From assembly GCA_025355745.1 (NCBI GenBank), contig JANXZA010000087.1, positions 1 to 51,175 on the forward strand: 51,175 bases of DNA, written 5' to 3'. Positions 30,213 to 40,201 of this stretch are shown piece by piece. This stretch comes from Rhizobacter sp. Its GTDB lineage: Bacteria > Pseudomonadota > Gammaproteobacteria > Burkholderiales > Burkholderiaceae_C. Below the pieces are notes generated by a model. The model saw nothing but the letters and a program-made list of their open reading frames with translations. It ran no database searches and was not told the origin of the DNA. Each line of letters starts with the position of its first letter. Position 1 is the stretch's first letter. Both the position numbers and the translations under genes were made by a program.

Positions 30213-31223
30213 TCAGGTTGCGAATTCCAGTGAACCCTGCGCACGGTCTCGCTCGGCTTCGCGCCCCGGCAGGCGCCGGGTTTCACAGCCGGCCGCGAGC
30301 AGCCAGGGGTCGCGGTCTTCGCCGCCGAAGGTCTTCACGAGGTAGTCGACGAACACGCGGGTGCGCGCCGGCACATGCTTGCGCGTCGGCATGCCGGCGT
30401 ACAGCGTGGTGGTGAGCAAGTGCCAGTTCGGCAGCACGCGCTCAAGCGCGTTTTCCACCAGCGCTTCTTCGGCCACGAACGACGGCAGACCGGTGATGCC
30501 CAAGCCGGCGAGCGCGGCGGCGTACATCGTGTCGGTGTGGATCGTGCTCAGCGCCGAGCGGGCAGGTGTCAACGTCACGCTCTCCCCCGCCGGTTCATCG
30601 TCGGCGCCGAGGGCGGCGTGGAAGGTCAGCTCGCGCAGGAACGGCGGCACCATGTTCTCGTGGCCGATCAGGTCGTTCGGGTGCTGCGGCCGGCCGTGCC
30701 GGTCGAGGTATTCGGGCGCTGCGCAGAGCACCACTTCCGAGCGCGCGATGCGCCGCGCGATGAAGCTGCCGTCGAGCGGGCGACGGCCCTCGGTGATGAT
30801 GCTGACATCGAAGTTCTCGTCCACCGTGTCGACCGGCCCGGGCACCGACAGCTCGAGCGTCACACGCGGGTAGGCGGCCCGGAACGCCGGTAAGTGCTTG
30901 GCGATCTGGTGCACCGCGAAGGCCGGCGAGCACAGCACGCGCAGGTGGCCGCGCGGCTCGGCGGTGGCGGCGGTGGCAAGCGTCTCGGCTTCCTCGACTT
31001 CGGTCAGGATGTGGCGCACCCGTTCGAGGTAGATCTCGCCGGTGTCGGTCAGCGCCAGCCTGCGGGTCGTGCGGTTGATGAGGCGCGCGCCGAGGTGCTC
31101 TTCCAGGTCGGCGACCAGCCGCGTCACGACGGCCGGCGACAGGTTCAGTTCGCGCGCCGCGCCGGCGAAGCTGCCGCGCTCGATGACGCGGGAGAAGACC
31201 CGCATCGAATGCAGTCGGTCCAT
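30213..31223 (-). CDS. LysR-family transcriptional regulator
   Basis: A 336-residue regulator. The winged helix-turn-helix is at residues 1-60 (MDRLHSMRVFSRVIERGSFAGAARELNLSPAVVTR in outline, with the recognition helix at SPAVVTRLVADLE), followed by the linker helix and the periplasmic-binding-like effector domain (GHLRVLCSPAFAV, FDVSIITEG, VVLCAAPEYLDRHG). The effector is unknown. It lies upstream of ggt in the same direction and could control it or the divergent DUF4148 gene, 191 bp away. The C-terminal tail beyond about residue 305 is longer than usual. Confidence 0.92.
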   Translation of the reverse strand: MDRLHSMRVFSRVIERGSFAGAARELNLSPAVVTRLVADLEEHLGARLINRTTRRLALTDTGEIYLERVRHILTEVEEAETLATAATAEPRGHLRVLCSPAFAVHQIAKHLPAFRAAYPRVTLELSVPGPVDTVDENFDVSIITEGRRPLDGSFIARRIARSEVVLCAAPEYLDRHGRPQHPNDLIGHENMVPPFLRELTFHAALGADDEPAGESVTLTPARSALSTIHTDTMYAAALAGLGITGLPSFVAEEALVENALERVLPNWHLLTTTLYAGMPTRKHVPARTRVFVDYLVKTFGGEDRDPWLLAAGCETRRLPGREAERDRAQGSLEFAT

Positions 31224-31414
31224 GCTTCAAGCCCTCCGGTTGTTTCTATTTCAGCAATACGCAATTGAAGCACAGGCGGTTTATTGATGCTTCGGCAATG
31301 TCTACCATTCAATCCATCGATGAGGAAAGCCTCACCGAGGTTGGACAAGACGGCACCCAAGAACAAACGCCGCCCTGCCCGGAAACGTCCCCCTTGGAAA
31401 TGAAAGACAGCATC

Positions 31415-31909
31415 ATGAACAGCAAACTCCTCTACGCCATCACTGTGGCGATCTCGTTTCTCGGCAGCCTGGCGATGGCCGGCAGTGCCGTCGCCGCGAC
31501 CGAGCCTTTGACCCGTGCGCAAGTCAGCGCCGAACTCGCCGCAGCGGCTGTCAATGGCACGTTGCAGCGCACCGACTACGACTTCAACACCATGCCCGCA
31601 GCGTCCGCATCGACGACCCCGCGCAGCCAGGTCATCGCTGAGCTGGGCGATGCAAAGGCCCGCCGCAAGGCCCTGGTCGGGCCGCAGGCCAACCGCTTGT
31701 ACAACCCGTTCGGCACCGAGATCCTGGGGCCGTCGATCGTGACCCGCGCCGAAGTCAAGGCCGAGGTGCTGCAAGCCGCCGCCGCAGGCACGTTGCAACG
31801 CACCGACTACGACGACGCGACTCTGGTCGCCCGGCGTGCCAATGCGCACATCGCCTCGGCCAGGTTCGGGCAGCGAGTGATGGCGGCGTTCGCGCGCCCT
31901 CAAGGCTGA
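31415..31909 (+). CDS. DUF4148 exported protein with duplicated motif
   Basis: A 164-residue exported protein. From ATG 31415 it has a signal peptide ending in GSAVAA; an in-frame ATG at 31400 is a second option. The mature part contains two copies of the same segment, LTRAQVSAELAAA...NGTLQRTDYD and VTRAEVKAEVLQA...AGTLQRTDYD, in line with DUF4148, a small family abundant in Burkholderiales whose function is unknown. A strong intrinsic terminator follows. It is divergent from the LysR gene. Confidence 0.82.
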   Translation: MNSKLLYAITVAISFLGSLAMAGSAVAATEPLTRAQVSAELAAAAVNGTLQRTDYDFNTMPAASASTTPRSQVIAELGDAKARRKALVGPQANRLYNPFGTEILGPSIVTRAEVKAEVLQAAAAGTLQRTDYDDATLVARRANAHIASARFGQRVMAAFARPQG

Positions 31910-31947
31910 GCCGGTGGCCGCCAGGCCGCACGGGACGCACCGCCATC

Positions 31948-31970
31948 GGCCGCCTTCGGGCGGCCTTTTT
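31948..31970 (+). terminator. Rho-independent terminator after the DUF4148 gene
   Basis: GGCCGCC (31948-31954), a TTCG tetraloop, GGCGGCC (31959-31965) and T5. This is a strong terminator between the DUF4148 gene and the ABC exporter gene. Confidence 0.93.
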
Positions 31971-32009
31971 CTTTCGGCGCTCTTTAGGCCCGGCGAGAAT
32001 GCGCGCCTC

Positions 32010-33962
<1,953 letters not shown>

Positions 33963-34314
33963 TATGAGAGGTATGAGAGGTCGAGAGGTGGACAGCTTGA
34001 GGATTGTTCGGCTCGGCTCCCTCTCCGGCTTGGCTCCCTCTCCCTTTGTGAGAGGGTTGGGGGGTGAGGCGGGTCTTTCGAGGCGTCTACGCCGAGCCCG
34101 CCGAACGGCATCGGCTTGCAAGCCGATGCGCGCACTGCAAGTCAGGGCCGGCGAATAGTCACTGTGTCGGCGCGCAGCCCCTCACCCCAGCCCTCTCCCC
34201 AAAGGGGCGAGGGAGCAAATGCCGCCGCTGCGAAAATCCTACAGTCCCTGAAGCAACGCGCTGTAAGAACGCCGGCCCCATCGCGACCGAACCTGAACTT
34301 GCCTGAGTCACGCC
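33963..34314. repeat. Intergenic repeat region with inverted copies and a 22-bp palindrome
   Basis: Two copies of one repeat face each other. The left copy, at 34033-34070, reads CTCCCTCTCCC...GAGAGGGTTGGGG...GTGAGG. The right copy, at 34177-34216, reads CCCCTCACCCCAGCCCTCTCCCC and then GAGGGAGC. Between them is a perfect 22-bp palindrome at 34108-34129 whose half-site is GCATCGGCTTG. A short direct repeat (GATATGAGAGGTATGAGAGGT) follows the ABC stop codon. A possible -10 box TACAGT at 34240-34245 may serve the next operon. Confidence 0.75.
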
Positions 34315-34785
34315 ATGCTTGGGATCGATCGGGTACGCCGTGCGCTCATCGCGATCGCCGGTCTGCTGTTGCTGGGCGCCGCGCACGCGGGCAGCACGAT
34401 CTACGGCGCGGGCAAAGGCCCGGCCATCGGTGGCCATGACGCAGTGGCCTACTTTGCCGACGGCGCACCGAAGGCAGGCGACGCGCGCCACACGCACGAT
34501 TGGAACGGCGCCACCTGGCGCTTCGCATCGCCCGAGAATCGCGACCGCTTTGCCGCTGAGCCGCAGCGTTATGCACCGCAGTACGGCGGCCACTGCGCGT
34601 ATGCAATGGCCAGCGGTTCGTTCGCGCCCGGCGACGCGAAGCGGTGGCGCATCGTCGACGGCAAGCTCTACCTGAACACGAACATCTTTGCGCAAGGGCT
34701 GTGGGAGACCAACATCCCGCGGCGCGTGCTCGATGCCGACGGTCACTGGCCGGCGAAGAAGCTCGAGCTTGAGGCCGCGCCATGA
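34315..34785 (+). CDS. Exported YHS-domain protein
   Basis: A 156-residue protein with a signal peptide ending near residue 25 (LLLLGAAHA). The rest is a YHS-type domain (GHDAVAYFADGAPKAGD, WNGATWRFASPENRDRF, YAPQYGGHCAYAMASG, WRIVDGKLYLN). YHS domains are small folds often associated with metal binding; here the single Cys of GGHCAYA and nearby His are the candidate ligands. It is the first gene of a five-gene coupled run; its TGA overlaps the ATG of the next gene (34782-34785). The link of a YHS protein to the downstream synthase is not one I recognise. Confidence 0.85.
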   Translation: MLGIDRVRRALIAIAGLLLLGAAHAGSTIYGAGKGPAIGGHDAVAYFADGAPKAGDARHTHDWNGATWRFASPENRDRFAAEPQRYAPQYGGHCAYAMASGSFAPGDAKRWRIVDGKLYLNTNIFAQGLWETNIPRRVLDADGHWPAKKLELEAAP

Positions 34786-35459
34786 TGCTTGCGGCGGCTG
34801 CGTCGCCGCCGGTGTGCTTCGCGCGTTTGCGGCCCGCCGTACCTGCCGTGCCCGCCCCGGCCATCGACGCAAGTACGCTGCCGCGCGACGTGGCGCTCGC
34901 GCTGTCGAATGCGCTGCCGTTCCTGCGTTGCGGCGAGGAATCGGCGGTGCACGCGTTCGGCCGCCGGCTCGCCAGCGCGGCGGGCGCTGCGGAACAGGCG
35001 GTGCTGGCCGCGATCACCGCCGATGAAGCCCGTCACGCGGCCTGGCTCGAAGCCCTGGCTGCGGCGCTGCCCGCACCCGACCGTGCGCCGCAACCCGCCG
35101 CGATGGCCGCGTTCTTCCGCCGCCTGTTGACGCGCGACCCGGCCCTGCACTTCGCGCGCGCGGCCGCGCTCGACCTCGCGGTGTGCGCGATCCTGCGCCC
35201 GCTGGTCGGAGCCGGCAGCGCGCTCGCGTCCGCGCCGCAGGTGGTGGCCGGCCTGGCCTCGATTCGCCGTGACGAAGCCCGCCACGTTCGCATCGCCCGC
35301 GACTGTGCGCGCCGGCTCGCCTTCAGCGCCGCGCGGCAGCGCGAGCTCGACCTCGCGATGCGCGACGAGCTCGCCGCGCTGCTCGCGCCGGTGCGTTCGA
35401 GCCTGACGCGACTCGGCATCGCCGGGTTTGGTTCGTCCGACGCAAATCGCGATGCCTGA
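34782..35459 (+). CDS. Ferritin-like protein, putative di-iron enzyme
   Basis: A 225-residue, mostly helical protein with no signal peptide. It has the carboxylate/histidine pattern of ferritin-like di-iron proteins: Glu52/Glu53 (GEESAVHAF), Glu82-x-x-His85 (DEARHAAW), Asp131 where a glutamate is usual, and Glu165-x-x-His168 (DEARHVRI). This suggests a four-helix bundle holding two metal ions, able to act as an oxygenase or oxidase; this is inference. The start overlaps the YHS gene by 4 nt. Its TGA lies inside a 12-bp tandem repeat that also holds the start of the next gene. Confidence 0.7.
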   Translation: MMLAAAASPPVCFARLRPAVPAVPAPAIDASTLPRDVALALSNALPFLRCGEESAVHAFGRRLASAAGAAEQAVLAAITADEARHAAWLEALAAALPAPDRAPQPAAMAAFFRRLLTRDPALHFARAAALDLAVCAILRPLVGAGSALASAPQVVAGLASIRRDEARHVRIARDCARRLAFSAARQRELDLAMRDELAALLAPVRSSLTRLGIAGFGSSDANRDA

Positions 35460-35498
35460 TGTAATGCCTGATGTGATGCCTGATGCGGTGCCCGATTC
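35451..35498 (+). repeat. 12-bp tandem repeat spanning a stop and three possible starts
   Basis: Units GATGCCTGATGT (35451-35462), AATGCCTGATGT (35463-35474), GATGCCTGATGC (35475-35486) and a degenerate fourth unit. Each of the first three supplies an in-frame ATG for the synthase; the first also contains the TGA of the ferritin-like gene. Confidence 0.85.
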
Positions 35499-36606
35499 GC
35501 TGCCTGGTGCTCTTCATGGCACGCGGCCCGCAGCAACGCCGCCGCCCCGCGCCCGCGTCGCCGCGGGCCGCGTCCGGCTGCTCGGCATGGGCATGGCGCT
35601 GCCCGGTGCGCCAGTGGCGACGAGTGCGCTGTGCGCCCGGCTCGAAGCCCGCTTCGGCGTGCCCGCGCAACGCCTGGGCCGGCGCCTCGCGACGCGCCTG
35701 CAAGTCGACACCCGCCACCTGTGCCGCAGCTTCGACGCGGCCATCGAATCACCGCGCCCCGGCCAGCGCAACCCGGAGCTGGCGGCCGCCGCGTTGGCGA
35801 TCGCGCTCGCGAATGCGCGCGTGCGTCCCGCCGATCTCGACTACCTGTTGACGCACACCGCGACCCCGGCACGCGCGTTGCCCGGCGGCTCGGCCGAGGT
35901 CGCCGCGCGTGTCGGCGCATGCTGCGCGCATGCCGAGTTTCGGCAGGCCTGCACCGGCTTTGCGAGCGCGCTGCAATTTGCCTTCGCGCTGCTGCGCGAG
36001 CCCGGCGCGAGGCCGGTGGCGATCGTCGGCAGCGAAACCGGCTCGGTGTACTTCGACCCGCACCGGCTCGCCGAAGACCCGGGTCAGTGGATCAACCTGC
36101 TGCAGATGGGCGACGGCGCTGCGGCGGTGGTGCTCGGGCCCGACGACGGCAGTGCCGGGCCCTGCATCGAGACCGCGTTCTTCGGTCAGATGCCCGATCC
36201 GCCGCCCGCCGGGCTCGCACTCGCCGCCGGTGGATCGGACCACCCGGCCCCGGGCGCCGGCGCGCTGACCTTCACGCACGACTTCGCGGCCGTCGCGCGC
36301 CACGGCGCGGCCTTGTTCGAGGCCGGGCGCGACACGCTGCGCGCGCGCGGCCATGCGCTCGACGCGGCCGCCTGCCTGATCCCGCACCAGGCCAGCGGCG
36401 CGGTGGCGGGCTGGTTCGCCGACCACTTCGGCGTGCCACGGGCGAAGGTCTGCGAGCACGGCCGACGCGTCGGCAACCTCGGCAGCGCCAGCATCTGGGC
36501 CGCGTTGAACGATGTGTTCCAGGCGCTTGCGCCCGGCGAACGCGCGTTGTTTCTCGGTGCCGAGGCGACGCAGTACAGCTTCGGCGGTTTCGCGTTGACG
36601 CGGTGA
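35452..36606 (+). CDS. 3-oxoacyl-ACP synthase III-like (KASIII/thiolase fold) enzyme
   Basis: A protein of up to 384 residues with the full KASIII catalytic triad (numbered from ATG 35452): Cys167 in RQACTGFAS, His312 in IPHQASG and Asn342 in GNLGSAS. The segment LLQMGDGAAAVVLG is also typical. Such enzymes join an acyl-CoA or acyl-ACP to a malonyl unit, or transfer acyl groups. ATG at 35452, 35464 and 35476 are all possible starts because of a tandem repeat. It is not the housekeeping FabH: it lies in a coupled run with a ferritin-like protein and an ABC exporter, not with fabD or acpP. The product is unknown. Confidence 0.82.
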   Translation: MPDVMPDVMPDAVPDSLPGALHGTRPAATPPPRARVAAGRVRLLGMGMALPGAPVATSALCARLEARFGVPAQRLGRRLATRLQVDTRHLCRSFDAAIESPRPGQRNPELAAAALAIALANARVRPADLDYLLTHTATPARALPGGSAEVAARVGACCAHAEFRQACTGFASALQFAFALLREPGARPVAIVGSETGSVYFDPHRLAEDPGQWINLLQMGDGAAAVVLGPDDGSAGPCIETAFFGQMPDPPPAGLALAAGGSDHPAPGAGALTFTHDFAAVARHGAALFEAGRDTLRARGHALDAAACLIPHQASGAVAGWFADHFGVPRAKVCEHGRRVGNLGSASIWAALNDVFQALAPGERALFLGAEATQYSFGGFALTR

Positions 36607-37340
36607 CCCGCGCCGTGAGCGACGCCACCGCGATCCGCTTCGATGGCGTGAGCCTGCGCTTCGGCAACGTCGTCGCGCTCGACGGCGTGAACCTCGCCGT
36701 TCGCAGCGGCAGCATCAGCGCGCTCTGCGGCCCGAACGGCGCCGGCAAGAGCAGCGCGATCCGGATCGTCTGCGGCCTGTTGCGGCCGGACGCGGGCGGC
36801 GGCGAGGTGCTCGGCGAAGCGCTCGCCGCGCGGCCCTCGCGGCGGCGGGCCCGGATCGGCTACATGGCGCAACATACGGTGCTCTACGACGAGTTGAGCG
36901 TGATCGAGAACCTCGGCTTTCGCGCCGCCGTGATGGGCCTGGCGCGGCACGGCGAACGCGCCCGCGAGGCGCTGCACGAGCATCGGCTCGACGGCGTGGC
37001 GAAGCAGCGCGTCGGCACGCTGTCGGGCGGTTGGCGGCAGCGCGTCGCGTTCTGCGTCGCGCAACTCGCGCGGCCGCGTCTGCTGTTGCTCGACGAGCCG
37101 ACCGCCGGCCTCGATGCCGCCGCGCGCGCCGCGTTGTGGGCCGAGTTGCGCGCGCTCGCGGTGGCCGGCGTGACGCTGCTCGTCAGCACCCACGATCCGG
37201 CCGAGGCCGCGCTGTGCGACGCGTTGTTCGTGCTCGAGCGCGGCCGCGTCGTGTTTGCGGGTGCGCCCGGTCAACGCTGGTCGGCACCCGAACTGGACGC
37301 GCTGCGCACGGCTGCGGCGGTCGGCATGCGAGCCGCGTGA
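36603..37340 (+). CDS. ABC transporter ATP-binding protein
   Basis: A 245-residue ATPase with Walker A GPNGAGKS (43-50), Q-loop MAQHTVLYDELSV, signature LSGGWRQR (140-147), Walker B LLLDEP (161-166) and switch His197. The GTG start at 36603 overlaps the synthase stop by 4 nt (GTGA); in-frame codons upstream fall inside the synthase gene. It is of the kind that pairs with ABC-2 permeases such as the next gene product, and together they would export a small molecule or lipid. Confidence 0.92.
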   Translation: MTRAVSDATAIRFDGVSLRFGNVVALDGVNLAVRSGSISALCGPNGAGKSSAIRIVCGLLRPDAGGGEVLGEALAARPSRRRARIGYMAQHTVLYDELSVIENLGFRAAVMGLARHGERAREALHEHRLDGVAKQRVGTLSGGWRQRVAFCVAQLARPRLLLLDEPTAGLDAAARAALWAELRALAVAGVTLLVSTHDPAEAALCDALFVLERGRVVFAGAPGQRWSAPELDALRTAAAVGMRAA

Positions 37341-38452
37341 TGCGGGTCTTCTGGCGCATCGTGTTCGCGATCGCCGCCAAGGAGCTGCGGCAGATCGCGC
37401 GCGACCGCATCACGGCGGCCTTGCTGATCGGCGTGCCGCTCGCGCAGATCCTGCTGTTCGGCTACGCGATCGAACTCGCACCGCGCCAGTGGCCCACCGC
37501 CTGGGTCGGCAGCGGCGCGCCCGATGCGCTCGCCACGCGCGCCCAGCGGCTGCTCGAAGACGATCACTGGTTTCGCATCACCCGAAGCACCACCGATCTG
37601 CGCGAGGCGCAACGCTGGATGCAGCGCGGCAAGGTCAGCTTCATCGTCGTCTGGCCCGCCGACGCGACCGCGCGCGTGCTGCGCGAAGAGAAGCCGGAAG
37701 TGAGACTGATCGCCGACCTGTCCGACCCGTTCGCCGCGGCTGCGCTGGGCGCGCTCGAACGCGCGCTCGACGCCGGCGCGCGACCCAGCGGCCAGACCCG
37801 GGCCGAGGCCGGGCTGCCGATCAGCGTGCGGATCGAAACCCTTCACGCCGCGCGTTTCGGTGCCGGCGAATACCTGGTGCCGGCGCTGGCCGGCGTGATC
37901 CTGACGCTGACCCTCACGCTGCTGGCGGCGCTCGCGATCGTTCGCGAAGTCGAGCGCGGCACCTGGCACGGTCTGCTCACCACACCGGCCAGCGCGGGCG
38001 CGATCGTGCTCGGCAAGCTGCTGCCGTACCTCGGCCTGGGCGGCCTGCTGTTCGCGGCGCTGATAGTGCTCGCGCACCTCCTGTTCGGCACCGCGTTCGG
38101 CGGCCCGGCACTGTGGTTCGCGGCCGGCCTGTTCATGCTCGCGAATCTCGGGCTCGGCCTGACGCTGTCGTTCATGGCCCGCACCCAGATGCAGGCGATG
38201 CAGATGGGCATCTTCTTCTACCTGCCATCGATCCTGTTGTCGGGCTTCATGTTTCCGTTCCACGCGATGCCGGCCTGGGCCCGCGCGATCGGCGAGCTGC
38301 TGCCGCTGACGCATTTCCTGCGCTGCCTGCGTGCCAGCCTGCTGCGCGACGCCGACGCCGCCAGCGTGCTCGCACTGGCCACGCCGATCGCCGGGTTCGC
38401 GCTGCTGACGCTGTGCGCCGCGCTGCTGGGTTCGTACCGGCGCTCGAGTTGA
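37340..38452 (+). CDS. ABC-2 type transporter permease
   Basis: A 370-residue membrane protein of the ABC-2 (YhhJ/YbhR-like) type. One helix lies near the N-terminus (about 25-46), followed by a large extracytoplasmic domain to about 175, then five helices. The conserved EVERGTWHGLLTTP and the LPSILLSGFMFPFHAMPAW segment are characteristic. The ATG shares one base with the stop of the ATPase gene. It completes the five-gene run. No membrane-fusion or outer-membrane partner is adjacent, though YhhJ-type systems usually have one elsewhere. Confidence 0.9.
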   Translation: MRVFWRIVFAIAAKELRQIARDRITAALLIGVPLAQILLFGYAIELAPRQWPTAWVGSGAPDALATRAQRLLEDDHWFRITRSTTDLREAQRWMQRGKVSFIVVWPADATARVLREEKPEVRLIADLSDPFAAAALGALERALDAGARPSGQTRAEAGLPISVRIETLHAARFGAGEYLVPALAGVILTLTLTLLAALAIVREVERGTWHGLLTTPASAGAIVLGKLLPYLGLGGLLFAALIVLAHLLFGTAFGGPALWFAAGLFMLANLGLGLTLSFMARTQMQAMQMGIFFYLPSILLSGFMFPFHAMPAWARAIGELLPLTHFLRCLRASLLRDADAASVLALATPIAGFALLTLCAALLGSYRRSS

Positions 38453-38509
38453 CCGATGGTGGCGTCGGTCGATTGACCCGACAATCGCGCCTCGTCGCCC
38501 GACCCCGCC

Positions 38510-40183
38510 ATGCTGCGAATCACCGAACTCCGTTTGCCGCTCGACCACGCGCAGGCCGCACTGCGCGCCGCCATCGCCACGCGGCTCTGCATTGCCGACG
38601 CCGAGCTGATTGCTTTCAGCATCTTCAAACGCAGCTTCGATGCGCGCAAGAAGAGCGCGGTGCAGCTCATCTACACCGTCGACTGCGAGCTGCTCGACGA
38701 GGCTGCGGTGTTCGCCCGGCTCGCCGACCAGCCGCACATCAAGCCGACGCCCGACACCGCCTATCGCTTCATCGGCCAGGCCCCCGCCGACCTGCCGATC
38801 ACGCCGCGCCCGATCGTCATCGGCTTCGGCCCGTGCGGCATCTTCGCCGCGCTGGTGCTGGCGCAGATGGGCCTGCGCCCGATCGTGCTGGAGCGTGGCC
38901 GCAGCGTGCGCGAACGCACAAAAGACACCTGGGGCCTGTGGCGCCAGGGCGTGCTCGACCCCGAGTCGAACGTGCAGTTCGGCGAGGGCGGCGCGGGCAC
39001 GTTTTCCGACGGCAAGCTGTGGAGCCAGATCAGCGACCCGCGGCACCTGACGCGCAAGGTGCTGAACGAGTTCGTGAAGGCTGGCGCACCCGAAGAAATC
39101 CTCTTCATCGCCAAGCCGCACATCGGCACCTTTCGCCTCGTCGGCGTGGTCGAGAAGATGCGCGCCGAGATCGAGGCGCTGGGCGGCGAGGTACGCTTCG
39201 GCCAGCGCGTGACCGACGTGCGGATCGAGGCCGGTCAGGTGCGCGGCGTGAGCCTGGCGGACGGCACGCAGCTCGACGCCGAGCAGGTCGTGCTGGCGCT
39301 CGGCCACAGCGCGCGCGACACCTTCGCGATGCTGCACGAGCGCGGCGTGTTCATGGAGGCCAAGCCGTTCTCGATCGGCTTTCGCATCGAGCACCCGCAG
39401 TCGGTTGTCGACGCCGCGCGCTTCGGCGCGAACGCCGGCAACGCGATCCTCGGCGCGGCCGACTACAAGCTGGTGCACCACGTGCAAGGTTCACCAGGTT
39501 CGCAAGGGCGTGGCCGCTCCGTCTACAGCTTTTGCATGTGCCCCGGCGGCACGGTGGTGGCGGCCACCTCGGAGGCCGGCCGCGTCGTCACGAACGGCAT
39601 GAGCCAGTACTCGCGCAACGAGCGCAACGCCAACGCCGGCATCGTCGTCGGTATCACGCCGCAGGACTACCGCCTGGACAAACAGTTAGGCGGCGCCGTC
39701 GACCCGCTCGACGGCATCGCCTTCCAGCGCCATTGGGAATCGCGCGCGTTCGAACTTGGCGGCGGTGCATACCGGGCGCCGGCGCAACTCGTCGCCGACT
39801 TCATCAAGGGCCAGCCCTCGGCGGCGCTCGGCAGCGTGCTGCCGTCATACCAGCCGGGCGTGACCTTGACCGACCTGGGAAGCAGCGCGAACCCGAGCCT
39901 GCCGCAGTACGCGATCGACGCGATCCGCGAGGCGCTGCCGGCGTTCGAGCGCCAGATCAAGGGCTTCAACCGGCCCGATGCGGTGCTCACCGGGGTCGAG
40001 ACACGCACCTCGTCGCCGCTGCGCATCACGCGCGGACGCGACTTCCAAAGCCTGAACGTGCGCGGCCTGTACCCGGCCGGCGAAGGCGCGGGCTATGCCG
40101 GCGGGATCATGTCGGCGGGGGTCGACGGGATCGAGGTGGCCGAGGCGGTAGCGCGTGAACTGCTGGGCATCGCACCGACCTGA
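38510..40183 (+). CDS. FAD-dependent dehydrogenase (COG2509-type)
   Basis: A 557-residue flavoprotein. Residues 1-95 form an N-terminal domain with FKRSFDARKKSAVQLIYTVD; a Rossmann FAD site GFGPCGIFAALVLAQMG follows at 105-121 with the ribose-binding Glu128. Further conserved stretches are VQFGEGGAGTFSDGKL, PFSIGFRIEHPQ and AGEGAGYAGGIMSAGVDG. The family is widespread and annotated as NAD(FAD)-utilising dehydrogenase; the substrate is unknown. It begins 57 bp after the permease gene, so it could be an extra member of that operon but more likely has its own promoter. Confidence 0.9.
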   Translation: MLRITELRLPLDHAQAALRAAIATRLCIADAELIAFSIFKRSFDARKKSAVQLIYTVDCELLDEAAVFARLADQPHIKPTPDTAYRFIGQAPADLPITPRPIVIGFGPCGIFAALVLAQMGLRPIVLERGRSVRERTKDTWGLWRQGVLDPESNVQFGEGGAGTFSDGKLWSQISDPRHLTRKVLNEFVKAGAPEEILFIAKPHIGTFRLVGVVEKMRAEIEALGGEVRFGQRVTDVRIEAGQVRGVSLADGTQLDAEQVVLALGHSARDTFAMLHERGVFMEAKPFSIGFRIEHPQSVVDAARFGANAGNAILGAADYKLVHHVQGSPGSQGRGRSVYSFCMCPGGTVVAATSEAGRVVTNGMSQYSRNERNANAGIVVGITPQDYRLDKQLGGAVDPLDGIAFQRHWESRAFELGGGAYRAPAQLVADFIKGQPSAALGSVLPSYQPGVTLTDLGSSANPSLPQYAIDAIREALPAFERQIKGFNRPDAVLTGVETRTSSPLRITRGRDFQSLNVRGLYPAGEGAGYAGGIMSAGVDGIEVAEAVARELLGIAPT

Positions 40184-40201
40184 TCACGGTCTCTAAACCG
40201 A

